Source: Desulfobacterales bacterium
Lineage (GTDB): Bacteria; Desulfobacterota; Desulfobacteria; Desulfobacterales; Desulfosarcinaceae
DNA: 64,000 bases
Assembly: GCA_016218685.1 (NCBI GenBank)
Contig: JACRDD010000004.1
Span: 372,001-436,000, forward strand
Direction of reading: 5' to 3'
The position numbers were made by a program, and so were the translations under genes. A model generated the notes under the pieces. That model did not search any database and had not been told where the DNA came from. It saw nothing but the letters and a program-made list of their open reading frames with translations. The first letter of the stretch is position 1. Every line of letters begins with the position of its first letter. Positions 1 to 9,045 of this stretch are shown one piece after another.

Positions 1-191
1 GTTTGCATTGGGCACCCATGGGCCCGTGACTCCCCGCGGCTTTATCCCAGGGGTGATCTTGGCTCATTGGCATACGTCTCCACCTTCCGGCCCGATGGCC
101 TATTCCTCATGGGGGTACTATCGGTCGCGGAATCGCCGATCTTGATGAAAAATTTAATGAAAATTTAAATTGGCGTTACGGAAAGGTCGGA

Positions 192-1112
192 TCACAACGC
201 TTCGGGGGTAAAGGCCACTACCTGATCGATGCTCTCGGCGTCGACCAGCAGCATCACCAGGCGGTCGATGCCCAGGGCGTTACCGGCCGCGGCAGGCATC
301 GCGGGCAGGGCAGCCAAGAACGCTTCGGGCGAGGGATAAACGGCCTTGCCGGCCGCGCGGCGCTGTTCGGTCTCGGCGGCAAAGCGACGGCGCTGTTCGG
401 CGGCATCGGTCAGTTCGCTGAAGCCGTTGCACAACTCCAGGCCGCCGATATAGAGCTCGAAGCGCTCGGCTACCTCGGGGCGGCCGGGCTTCAGGCGGGC
501 CAGGGCACCGCAGGCCGCCGGGTAATCGCACAGGAACACCGGCTGCCCCCACCCCAGGCGGGGTTCGATCATCAGGCCCATGACTTCGTCGAAACGGCCG
601 CACGCCAGGGCCTCGGCGGCGGAGCAATCCCCATGGCGCAGGAAAGCTTCGGCTACGCTCAGGCGCGGCCAGGGCGGGGTAAGGTCGATGGCCTGTCCCT
701 GGTAATCGATGCACGCAGGCAATCCCAGAGCCTGGGCCGCGTTGGGAATCAGCCCTTCGCACTGGGCCATGAGGTGGGTATAGTCGCAGCCCGCTGCGTA
801 CCACTCGAGCATGGTCATTTCGGGCAGGTGGCGTCGGCCGCGCTCGCCCTGGCGATAGCATTTGCAGATTTGATAGATCCTGGCGAACCCGGCGGCCAGC
901 AAGCGCTTCATGCACAGTTCCGGGGAGGTGTGCAGGTACCAGGCGCCGGCCGGCTGGGCGTCGATGTGCGCCTCGGGCGCCGGCGCTGGTATTCGGTTGG
1001 GGCTCTCCACCTCCAGATAACCCTGGGAGGCGAAAAAGGCGCGCACGGCGGCCAGCACGGCGGCCCGCCGGTGTAGATTGGCGTGGAGGCCATGCTGCCG
1101 GCTGAAGGTCAT
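192..1112 (-). CDS. epmA: EF-P lysine lysyltransferase-like protein (EpmA/PoxA/GenX)
   Basis: Class II lysyl-tRNA-synthetase-like protein of 306 aa without the anticodon-binding domain, close to the 325 aa of E. coli EpmA. This family attaches beta-lysine to a conserved lysine of elongation factor P in the cytoplasm. Visible class II signatures are the motif-2 stretch around CYRQGERGRRHLPEMTMLEW, the segment ELYIGGLELCNGFSEL that matches the EpmA substrate pocket, and the C-terminal motif 3 NALGIDRLVMLL. The start at 1112 is chosen because homology begins there; the open frame continues upstream but would overlap the preceding gene. It is the last gene of a minus-strand trio, 8 bases after the HDAC gene. 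No efp or epmB lies in the window, so the modification pathway cannot be confirmed here. Confidence 0.88.
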   Translation of the reverse strand: MTFSRQHGLHANLHRRAAVLAAVRAFFASQGYLEVESPNRIPAPAPEAHIDAQPAGAWYLHTSPELCMKRLLAAGFARIYQICKCYRQGERGRRHLPEMTMLEWYAAGCDYTHLMAQCEGLIPNAAQALGLPACIDYQGQAIDLTPPWPRLSVAEAFLRHGDCSAAEALACGRFDEVMGLMIEPRLGWGQPVFLCDYPAACGALARLKPGRPEVAERFELYIGGLELCNGFSELTDAAEQRRRFAAETEQRRAAGKAVYPSPEAFLAALPAMPAAAGNALGIDRLVMLLVDAESIDQVVAFTPEAL

Positions 1113-1120
1113 GGGACGTC

Positions 1121-2449
1121 CTAGTGCGGAACGGTGCTCTTGCGGATCAGGAAATTGTCCTCCGGGCGATCCTGCAGGAAGATATGGTTGAACCGATCCG
1201 CGGGTGCCGACTCGTACCACTGGTATGCCTGGGCCTTGCAGGCCGGGCAGGCCTTGCGCGGCAGATGGACCGCCAGCACGGTGCCGCGTTTTTCCGAAGA
1301 GGATTCGATGCGCAGGGCGCCGGCGCAATCATTGCATATCCGCACGGTTTCGTTTTGGGTTTCGTAGATGCTGTCCGTGTCGTAGAAAATGCGGCGGGAG
1401 CGCTGGCCGCAGTCGGGCTGCACGCGCGCGGCCTCGGCCAGGACTTTGCGCTGACGCCAGTTTTTGAGCACCTTGACCCCGGTCTGCTCGATGTAGCGCG
1501 ACGTTGCCGGGCTTTGCTGGTAGCGTTCCGGATCGTAGTCCGGCTCCGACAAGTGGCTGTAATCCAGACCGGCCATGGCCAGGATGATACCGGTATTGAC
1601 GTAGGGCAGGGCGCCCTCGATGGAGTAGCCGCCCTCCAGCACCGCGATGTCGGCTTGCAGCAGATCGGTCAGTTGGGCATAGCCCCGGGCGGAAAAATTC
1701 ATGTTGGTGATGGGATCGGAGTAGTGGTTGTCCTGGCCGGCCGAATTGATGATCAGTTCGGGTTTGAAATCGGCCAGGATGGGCAGCACCATCTCCTTGA
1801 TGGTGTACAGAAAGCCCTCGTCCGAAGTGTGGGGCGGCAACGGGATGTTGATGGTGGTACCCACGGCGTTGGGACCGCCCATTTCGTTGAGGAAACCCGA
1901 CCCGGGATAGAGCGTGCGGCCGTCCTGGTGGATGGAGATGAACAAGGTGTCCGGGTCGTGCCAATAAATGTCCTGGGTGCCGTCGCCGTGGTGACAGTCG
2001 GTATCCACGATGGCCACGCGGTCCACTCCGTAGGCCCGGCGCAGATACTCGATCATGATGGCTTCGATGTTGACGTTGCAAAACCCCCGGGCACCATGCA
2101 CCACACGGTTGGCGTGGTGGCCGGGCGGCCGCACCAGGGCAAAGCCCCGGTCCACCTTTTTGTCCATGACCGCCATGCCGATGGTCTTGGCCCCCCCGGC
2201 GCTGATGAAATGGGACTCGGTCATCACGGCCCAGGGGTCGGGCACGCAAAAATGGACGCGCTGCACATCCTTGACCGTCACCAGGTCCGGCTTGTACTCG
2301 ACGATGCCTTCGATATCCAGCAGCCCCTCCTCGAACACCTGGTCCTGGGTATAGAGCAGACGCTCCTCGCGTTCGGGGTGGGTGGGACTGATGGCCCAAT
2401 CGAAGGCCGGGAAGAAGACCAGACCGGTTTTATTCTTGGCGCGCAGCAT
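1121..2449 (-). CDS. HDAC-family (class II-like) deacetylase with C-terminal zinc-ribbon tail
   Basis: Protein of 442 aa of the arginase/deacetylase fold, a zinc hydrolase family that removes acyl groups from lysines, polyamines or other amines. The catalytic histidine pair is seen as RPPGHHAN (H111, H112). The zinc site is DTDCHHGDG (D151, H153) with the third ligand in SAGQD (D240), and the late glycine-rich loop is VLEGGYS. After the roughly 330-residue catalytic domain, a tail with ICNDC and CPAC pairs (about residues 370-412) looks like a treble-clef or zinc ribbon. The substrate cannot be told from sequence. It sits 12 bases after a hydantoinase-like gene and 8 bases before epmA, so the three are probably one transcript. 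ATG at 2449 has an AGGAA-type ribosome site. Confidence 0.85.
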   Translation of the reverse strand: MLRAKNKTGLVFFPAFDWAISPTHPEREERLLYTQDQVFEEGLLDIEGIVEYKPDLVTVKDVQRVHFCVPDPWAVMTESHFISAGGAKTIGMAVMDKKVDRGFALVRPPGHHANRVVHGARGFCNVNIEAIMIEYLRRAYGVDRVAIVDTDCHHGDGTQDIYWHDPDTLFISIHQDGRTLYPGSGFLNEMGGPNAVGTTINIPLPPHTSDEGFLYTIKEMVLPILADFKPELIINSAGQDNHYSDPITNMNFSARGYAQLTDLLQADIAVLEGGYSIEGALPYVNTGIILAMAGLDYSHLSEPDYDPERYQQSPATSRYIEQTGVKVLKNWRQRKVLAEAARVQPDCGQRSRRIFYDTDSIYETQNETVRICNDCAGALRIESSSEKRGTVLAVHLPRKACPACKAQAYQWYESAPADRFNHIFLQDRPEDNFLIRKSTVPH

Positions 2450-2461
2450 AGGGTTTCCTAT

Positions 2462-4153
2462 TTATAAATCTTCTCTTCGCAATTTGCCGGCAATGGGGTC
2501 GTAGCCGCGGATCAGGCCGGGCTTGATTTGGGCCCGGACGCGGATGTTCTTGCCGATGGTGTGGAAGCCCCGGATCATGTTGAACTGGTAGGCTTCGATC
2601 ACTTCCATTTCCAGGTGCTCGGGGTTGGCGCCGCGCTTGACGGCCTTGTCGCGCAGCAGTTGCAGCGCCAGCTCCTTGGCATCCTCCAGCGTAAAATTGT
2701 TGGTGATCTCTTTGTGAAATTGTTCGCCGGCCGCCACGGCCACCTGCTGGGCCGTATCGGCGAACAAGAGCACCTCGCTGGTGGTGCGCGCCAAGGCACA
2801 GCCGGTGGCATTGGCCACCTGCCAATGGGGCACCACCGAAACATTGCCATCGAACATACCCTTGAGCCGGTCGGCGAATTGCGGCGCGGGACCGCCCAGG
2901 ACCATCAGGTGGCGCGGCTTGATTTCGCTGCCTTCCCACAGCTCGTGCACGGTGTAGACCGGTTTGCTGTTGATGTCGGCGACCATCTGGGTTGCGGCGG
3001 CCATGATCTGACGGCAGGCCTGATCGAAGATCGCCAGGGCGGTCTCTTCCGGGGAGCGTTTCATCTTGCGGGCCAGCGCGTCGATCCCTGCCGCGGCGAG
3101 GCCATGGTCGCCGCCGTTGACCAGCCCCAGCACGCAAAAGGCATCGGTGGGTGTCGGCACCGGTCCGCCGTAGGTCATGGCGCGGCCCTGGCGGTCCGGC
3201 CCGATGGTCAGGCCGTTATCGGTCAACCGCACCACACTGTCGCCGCCCACGCCGATGGACTGGGTCTGCAAGGCGCGGATCAAGGTTTTGTACGGTCCGA
3301 TCTCGATGCCCAGGGGGGCCAGCAGCGGCACGCCGTCGATGAGCACGGCCATGTCGGTGGTGGTGCCGCCGATATCCAGCACGAGCGTGGCGCCGCTTTT
3401 CGGCGCGTAGGCCAGGGTTCCCATGACACTGGCCGACGGTCCGGACAGAATGGTGCGCGCCGGATCATCGAACGAGGAGTCGAAGCTCATGTTGCCACCG
3501 TCGGGCTTGAGGATGCGCAGTGGCACATCCAGTCCCTTTTTGGCCAGGGATAGCTTGACCGCCTCGAAAAACTGTTTGTGGATGGGATATACGGCCGCGT
3601 TGAGATAGGCGGTGGCCACGCGCCGGGGAAAGTTCAGACTGCCGGAGAGCTGGTGGCCCAGGAAAACCCTTTCGAAATGGGGTGCCATGGCCTCGGCAAT
3701 GCGCTTCTCATGGTCGGGGTTGTGCACCGAAAACTTGGTGGCCACACCGGCGTAGCGGATACCGGCTTTTTTAAGCGCCTTGATGGCGGTTTCCACCTCG
3801 CCTTCATCCAGCGGGGCGATCTCCCGGCCACGGTGATCCAAGGCTCCCTTTACCATATGATAATGGGGCCCGATGCGATAGAGCGCCGGGTCGATGCCCG
3901 GCCCGCCGGCGACAATCATTCCCACCGGGGGCAGTTTGTTCTGGACGATCAGGTTGGCGGCCAGGGTGGTGCTGAGGACCGCGCGCCGGATCTTCTTCAG
4001 GTCCACACCGTCGGTGAGGGCCTCAATTGCGGCCAGCACGGTTTCGAACAAGCGGCTTTCATCGGTCAGTACTTTGACTTCTTTTTCCAGTCCGTTTTCA
4101 CTGATGAGCACCGCATCGGTATGCGTACCGCCAACATCGAGTCCGATGATCAT
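2462..4153 (-). CDS. Hydantoinase/oxoprolinase family protein (HyuA-like)
   Basis: Protein of 563 aa with the ASKHA ATPase fold of the hydantoinase A/5-oxoprolinase family, enzymes that open cyclic amides with ATP. The N-terminus shows DVGGTHTDAV, the first phosphate loop, and a second nucleotide signature DIGGTTTDMAV lies near residue 260. It covers the A-type half only; no HyuB-like subunit follows, the next gene being an HDAC-family deacetylase after 12 bases. Stand-alone A-type proteins occur in this family, and their substrates are mostly unknown. It appears to be the first gene of the three-gene minus-strand unit that ends with epmA. No specific reaction is claimed. Confidence 0.82.
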   Translation of the reverse strand: MIIGLDVGGTHTDAVLISENGLEKEVKVLTDESRLFETVLAAIEALTDGVDLKKIRRAVLSTTLAANLIVQNKLPPVGMIVAGGPGIDPALYRIGPHYHMVKGALDHRGREIAPLDEGEVETAIKALKKAGIRYAGVATKFSVHNPDHEKRIAEAMAPHFERVFLGHQLSGSLNFPRRVATAYLNAAVYPIHKQFFEAVKLSLAKKGLDVPLRILKPDGGNMSFDSSFDDPARTILSGPSASVMGTLAYAPKSGATLVLDIGGTTTDMAVLIDGVPLLAPLGIEIGPYKTLIRALQTQSIGVGGDSVVRLTDNGLTIGPDRQGRAMTYGGPVPTPTDAFCVLGLVNGGDHGLAAAGIDALARKMKRSPEETALAIFDQACRQIMAAATQMVADINSKPVYTVHELWEGSEIKPRHLMVLGGPAPQFADRLKGMFDGNVSVVPHWQVANATGCALARTTSEVLLFADTAQQVAVAAGEQFHKEITNNFTLEDAKELALQLLRDKAVKRGANPEHLEMEVIEAYQFNMIRGFHTIGKNIRVRAQIKPGLIRGYDPIAGKLRREDL

Positions 4154-4615
4154 TGGCTAATCCTTGCGGTCTTGTGATTTGCGACCCCAATGCGAGCACA
4201 ACCTGCCGTTTGTGGATTGCAAAAAACCAGCGCCGCGCGATGAAGAGTGGTTTGTGGCCGAACCCATTTTAAAATCTGAATGCCAACCTGCGCCAAGCTA
4301 TATAAAAGCCTTCAAAAAGTCAAACCCGGTGAGCGATTGGCGGGACGTTTCCGCTACAGCATCTGCAGCCAGTGGAAGATCCCATCCCCAGGGTGTCTCC
4401 CAGATTCAGGTGGATCTCGGATGCTTGACAATTCGTAATAATTCCTGATTAATAATGCCAGCGCTATCCCAAAAACCGAATTGTAAGGGTTGCAGAGTCC
4501 GGTTCCGGATTTCACCCTGCCTATTAAATCCTCCAACCGGTTTCGTTGATATTCGGCAGGTGCCTCAGAGCCATATTGTCTGTTTTCGGACCATTGAAGG
4601 TAAGGAGCCGAGTGT
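4154..4615. other. Intergenic region between divergent genes
   Basis: About 460 bases between the hydantoinase start and the binding-protein start. Short open frames here lack ribosome sites and recognisable motifs. The only clear element is a sigma70-like promoter at 4425-4453 reading rightward. Confidence 0.5.
4425..4453 (+). promoter_or_regulatory. Sigma70-like promoter for binding protein and hybrid kinase
   Basis: A perfect -35 TTGACA at 4425-4430 is followed after 17 bases by ATTAAT at 4448-4453 (4 of 6 consensus positions). This gives a leader of about 155 bases before the ATG at 4616. The call is from pattern only. Confidence 0.5.
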
Positions 4616-5611
4616 ATGACGAAGAGGATACTTCTATTCCTGTTGACTCTTGGCGTTGCCCTGCTCGCGTTGGTCCCCTGCGCCTTTTCGGAAAAGTTCA
4701 AAGTGCTGGTGGTGATGAGTTATGAGGAAAACTATCCCTGGGTGGTGGAAATCCGCCAGGGCATCGAGTCGTTGCTATTGGATCAATCCCAAATCGAATA
4801 CTTTTACCTCAATACCAAAACCAATTGGGAGGGTGGCGCCGGCAGAGCCAAAAAGGCCTACGCGCTCTATCAGAGGATCAAGCCCGATGGCGTCATCGTG
4901 TCGGATGATGACGCCCAATCCATGTTCGTGATTCCCTATTTAAAAGATAAGGTGACCATTCCGATCGTTTTTTGCGGGGTCAATGCCGAGGCCAGCGAAT
5001 ATGGATATCCCGCCTCGAACGTGACCGGCGTCTTGGAACGCGAGCCGATGAAACAATCGCTGCTGCTGCTCCAGCAATTGGTCCCATCGGTTCAGAGATT
5101 CGGACTTATTTCAAAAAATAGCCCCACCGACAAGGCCGTTCAAAGGCAATTGAGTACCGAAAAAGAATCGTATCCCATTGCATATATAGGATCACGAGTC
5201 GTCGAGAGCATGCAGGCAGCGATTGTGGCGGTCGAAGAATTAAAATCGGAATGCGACGCTTTGCTTTATATCACCCTGGAAGGATTGCCGGATAAAAACG
5301 GAAAACAGCTTGCCGACCGGGAGATACTACCGGTTTTGGCAAAAACATTCGGCAAGCCGGTCATTACCAATGCCATGTACCGGGTCAAGTACGGAGCGCT
5401 CAGTGCTGTCGTAAAGACCGGTCAGGAGCACGGTAAGATTGCGGCTGAAATGCTTTTAGCACTGATGCGCGGCGCTCCGATTTCCGAAAACACGATCACT
5501 CAAAACCAGTTTGGCCAACGCATCATCAATGTCGACGCGATGGCAGCCTTGGGAATTCAACCCAAGCCACTGCTGATCCGAAGCGCAACCCTGGTTCGAA
5601 CCGAACGTTGA
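4616..5611 (+). CDS. Exported ABC-type substrate-binding protein (COG2984-like)
   Basis: Protein of 331 aa with an N-terminal signal peptide: KR, then a hydrophobic stretch to about residue 25 ending CAFSEKF. A two-lobed periplasmic binding fold of the ABC_sub_bind type follows, with lobe signatures VLVVMSYEENYPW, DGVIVSDDD, and NVTGVLE typical of the family. No permease or ATPase gene is adjacent. The next gene, 90 bases downstream, is a membrane hybrid histidine kinase, so this protein more likely presents a ligand to the kinase's periplasmic domain than feeds an ABC transporter. That is inference from context. An AAGGAG ribosome site lies just before the ATG. Confidence 0.82.
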   Translation: MTKRILLFLLTLGVALLALVPCAFSEKFKVLVVMSYEENYPWVVEIRQGIESLLLDQSQIEYFYLNTKTNWEGGAGRAKKAYALYQRIKPDGVIVSDDDAQSMFVIPYLKDKVTIPIVFCGVNAEASEYGYPASNVTGVLEREPMKQSLLLLQQLVPSVQRFGLISKNSPTDKAVQRQLSTEKESYPIAYIGSRVVESMQAAIVAVEELKSECDALLYITLEGLPDKNGKQLADREILPVLAKTFGKPVITNAMYRVKYGALSAVVKTGQEHGKIAAEMLLALMRGAPISENTITQNQFGQRIINVDAMAALGIQPKPLLIRSATLVRTER

Positions 5612-5701
5612 TCCATCGGCAGGCATGGAATCGAAATCGTGGCGGGATATTCCCGATACCCCCGTGGTGAGTTGACCATGGCCTCAATAGGGAGGTTGAT
5701 G

Positions 5702-8700
5702 ATGCCGGCTAAGCTGTTTCCTAAAAGCATCGTATCCAAACTGATCCTGCTCAATAGCATTATCCTCATTGCATTCGGCGGCTTCATCCTCTTCAACTTC
5801 ATTTTAACCCGGCAGATGGAACAAACGGTGATCGCCCTGGTGGACGAAGGCGTCGATCAAGTCATCGCCAATGCAACCTTCAGCCGGGAGCTCAATGCGC
5901 TATCTTCCGATATTCATCTGCTGGTCGGCACCTTTACGCTGGAACGGGAGAAACTCAAGACAGAATCCGAGCGGCTTGCCTCCAATCTCGAGAAGATCAC
6001 TCCTCCCATGGGGAAGCATCGGGTTTCTGATGAGCTTTTAAAGCAATACGCGGTCGCTTTCAATGATGTGTTGCGCCAATGCAGCCGGGTCGATGGGATT
6101 CTGCATCGGATCGAACCCCTCGAAATAGACCTCGATGATTCGTTCAATCGCATTGAAAACAAGGCCACCGAGGCCATCATAACGTTTAAAATGCAGGGAA
6201 GAGAATATGAAATCAGCTCGGTGGAGCAGATCAGCGCCCTTATTCCCGATCTGCGTTATCTGCTGCTGAAAACCAAGCTGCTGCTCACCGAGTCCCAGCG
6301 CGCGCATTTTAGAAGAGCCGCGGCCGATCGGGATGACGAGGCGCGCATCCTGGAAACGCTGCAAGAGATGGCCTCCTCGCTGTCCGCCGTGACCACCGCC
6401 GGTCAGGGGCTGGCCCCCCTGGGCAGTGAGGCCATGGCCCGAGTCCATGCGATGACCCAGGAGATCGGCATTCTCCACGAGGCCATGCGAGATCTTCAGG
6501 CCAATCTCGGCGCGCTCTATGCCAATCAGGATGTCGTGATGCGAACCATGGCCTCCGCGGGGGAGGATATCGGCAAAACCACAGCTCGGATGAGGGCCAA
6601 GGTGATAGGCAATGCGCGTTCATTCGGAAGCGTCATGGCCCTGCTCTCCCTGATTGTGATCGGCGTGACTTTGGCCGGCAGCATATATGGGATCAGGATA
6701 ACCAAGCCGATTCAGCAATTGACGCATCTGGCGGCCCTTATCGCGGCGGGTGATCTGGACAAAGAGATTGAAGCCAAAGGCGACGATGAGATTGCGCTTC
6801 TTTCGGTGAGCTTTGCCAAAATGCGGGATGCCATCCGGGAAAAGTTGAATGCCTTGGCCGAAAGCAACGAGACCATGGCCCGTGAAATAGGGCTTCGCCA
6901 GAGAACCGAAGAAGCATTGCGGCAGAGCGAAAGTAAATATAAGACCCTGTTGGAGAATTTACCCCAAAAGATTTTTTACAAAGATTGCGATTCGGTTTAC
7001 ATTTCATGCAACCAGAGCTATTGCAACGACCTGAATATTTCTCCTGAAGAAATTGCCGGCAAGACCGATCACGATTTTTTCCCAGCCCGATTGGCCGAGA
7101 AATACATCGCCGATGACCGGCGCATCGTCGCCAGCGGTAAAACCGAAGATATCGAAGAAACTTATATTTTGCATGGCCGAGAGATCATAATCAATACCGT
7201 CAAAACGCCCGTGAAAGCAGAAAATGGCGAGGTCATTGGTGTTCTAGGCATTTTTTGGGATATTACTGATAAAAAGCGCATCGAGGATGAGCTGCGCAAA
7301 TATGAACGCATCGTAGCCACTTCCAAAGATCTCATGGCGATGGTCGGCGCTGACTATGTTTACGAGGCAATCAACGAAGCCTACGTTACTTTCCATGGAA
7401 AACCCCGGGAAGAGATCGTCGGTCACGCCATGGCGGAACTCCTGGGGGATGATCTGTTCAAAAGGTCCGTGAAGCCTAATTTCGATAAATGCCTGAAGGG
7501 CCAAAAGATCAATTTCCAAGATGTGTTTGAGTTTCCTGAAATTGGCAAAAGATATCTGGATGTGACGTACTATCCATTCTTCGGACGACAGAACAAGGTC
7601 AGCGGTGTCGTGCTCAATATCCGTGATATCACCCAGACAAAATTGCTGGAGACCCAGCTCAACCAGGCTCAGAAGATGGAGGCCATCGGCACCCTGGCCG
7701 GCGGCATCGCCCACGATTTTAATAATATCCTGGGGGCGATCATCGGGTATACGGAGCTTTCGCTATTGGAGGTTTCCGAGCGCGCGGAGTTGAGAAATTA
7801 TTTGGACCAAGTGCTGACGGCCGCAGGCCGAGCCAAAGAGTTGGTTCAACAAATCCTATCGTTCAGCCGACAAAGCGAGCACCAGAAAAAGCCTCTCAAA
7901 ATTGAGCCCCTTGTAGAGGAAGTGACCAAAATGCTGAGGGCCTCCATACCCACGACCATCGAGATTCGAAGAGAAATCCATAAGACCGCTGGTGTCGTCA
8001 TGGCGGATGCTACGCAAATACATCAGGTCATCGTCAATCTTTGCACCAACTCTGCCCACGCCATGCGGGAAAAGGGCGGTGTCCTTACCATTGGCCTCGA
8101 CGATGTCGATGCCGATGCGCGATTGCGTGCCCAGTTTCCGGATCTGAAGGAAGAATCCTACGCCCGCCTGACCGTCAAAGATACCGGACATGGAATCCCC
8201 AGGGAATATTTGAACAGGATTTTCGAGCCCTATTTTACCACCAAGGACAAAGGCGTCGGCACCGGCCTGGGGCTGGCCGCGGTACATGGTATCGTCCAGA
8301 GCTACAATGGCGCCGTCGATGTCACCTCCACGGTTGGCGAGGGAACGGTTTTTACTATTTATTTGCCCAAAATCATTTCGAAAACAGCGATCGAAGCCGA
8401 TGTTATCGAACCCGCGGCACTGCCACGCGGTGAAGGCCGCGTTCTGTTGGTGGATGACGAGGAGCCGTTGCTAAGGGTCCTGCGGGATATGCTGGAACGC
8501 TTGGGTTATCAGGTTGTTGCCCATCAAAGCTCCCAGGTCGCCTTGGAAGCCTTCAGGACCGATGCGCATTCGTTCAATCTGGTGATCACCGATCAGACCA
8601 TGCCGAAAATGACGGGTCAGGAACTATCGCAACAAATCCTCAAGATCCGCCCCGGTGTCCCCATTATTTTGTGCACGGGCTTTAGCGAACTGATTGACGA

Positions 8701-8815
8701 GGCCACCGCCAAAAAGGTCGGAATTCGCGAATACCTCAAAAAGCCGATCAGTATGCGAAACTTGCACGATAGCATCCGTAAAGTAATTGCCCAAGGCGAA
8801 CAGGATCGGCACTAA
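5702..8815 (+). CDS. Membrane hybrid histidine kinase (HAMP-PAS-PAS-HisKA-HATPase-REC)
   Basis: Protein of about 1,037 aa. Order: TM1 about 9-33, a long helical periplasmic domain, TM2 about 310-330, HAMP about 330-383, PAS about 410-530, PAS about 535-655, HisKA with LAGGIAHDFNN near 668, HATPase with DTGHGI and GTGLGLA near 830-860, and a C-terminal receiver with LLVDDEE and phospho-acceptor region VITDQTMPKMTG. It autophosphorylates on the HisKA histidine and passes phosphate to its own receiver. No DNA-binding output is attached, so a separate phosphotransfer protein or regulator must exist. The frame is open back to a GTG at 5639, but AGGGAGG at 5689-5695 places the start at 5699 or 5702. 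It probably shares a transcript with the upstream binding protein. Confidence 0.88.
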   Translation: MPAKLFPKSIVSKLILLNSIILIAFGGFILFNFILTRQMEQTVIALVDEGVDQVIANATFSRELNALSSDIHLLVGTFTLEREKLKTESERLASNLEKITPPMGKHRVSDELLKQYAVAFNDVLRQCSRVDGILHRIEPLEIDLDDSFNRIENKATEAIITFKMQGREYEISSVEQISALIPDLRYLLLKTKLLLTESQRAHFRRAAADRDDEARILETLQEMASSLSAVTTAGQGLAPLGSEAMARVHAMTQEIGILHEAMRDLQANLGALYANQDVVMRTMASAGEDIGKTTARMRAKVIGNARSFGSVMALLSLIVIGVTLAGSIYGIRITKPIQQLTHLAALIAAGDLDKEIEAKGDDEIALLSVSFAKMRDAIREKLNALAESNETMAREIGLRQRTEEALRQSESKYKTLLENLPQKIFYKDCDSVYISCNQSYCNDLNISPEEIAGKTDHDFFPARLAEKYIADDRRIVASGKTEDIEETYILHGREIIINTVKTPVKAENGEVIGVLGIFWDITDKKRIEDELRKYERIVATSKDLMAMVGADYVYEAINEAYVTFHGKPREEIVGHAMAELLGDDLFKRSVKPNFDKCLKGQKINFQDVFEFPEIGKRYLDVTYYPFFGRQNKVSGVVLNIRDITQTKLLETQLNQAQKMEAIGTLAGGIAHDFNNILGAIIGYTELSLLEVSERAELRNYLDQVLTAAGRAKELVQQILSFSRQSEHQKKPLKIEPLVEEVTKMLRASIPTTIEIRREIHKTAGVVMADATQIHQVIVNLCTNSAHAMREKGGVLTIGLDDVDADARLRAQFPDLKEESYARLTVKDTGHGIPREYLNRIFEPYFTTKDKGVGTGLGLAAVHGIVQSYNGAVDVTSTVGEGTVFTIYLPKIISKTAIEADVIEPAALPRGEGRVLLVDDEEPLLRVLRDMLERLGYQVVAHQSSQVALEAFRTDAHSFNLVITDQTMPKMTGQELSQQILKIRPGVPIILCTGFSELIDEATAKKVGIREYLKKPISMRNLHDSIRKVIAQGEQDRH

Positions 8816-9045
8816 CGCGTTGGAATCCTTTTCCACGATGCCCATCGAATCGTTTGGCCAAGGTCGCGCATCGGGACCATCTTTCCGTCGGCCGCACCTG
8901 CCCGCCTTTATTGTTATTGACTCCAGCGCGACAGATGGGCTATCAGATTCGGTTCATGATAATGGCGCGGGCGGTCAAAAGCCGCCAGAACGAAACCGGC
9001 GTGGAGTGCATTGCCCGTAACGGTTTCGGGATGAGGATTGGTTCC

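Noticed and set aside
4354-4701. 115-aa open frame on the minus strand overlapping the binding-protein start
   Set aside because: It overlaps the signal peptide of a well-supported gene and a promoter, and shows no motif.
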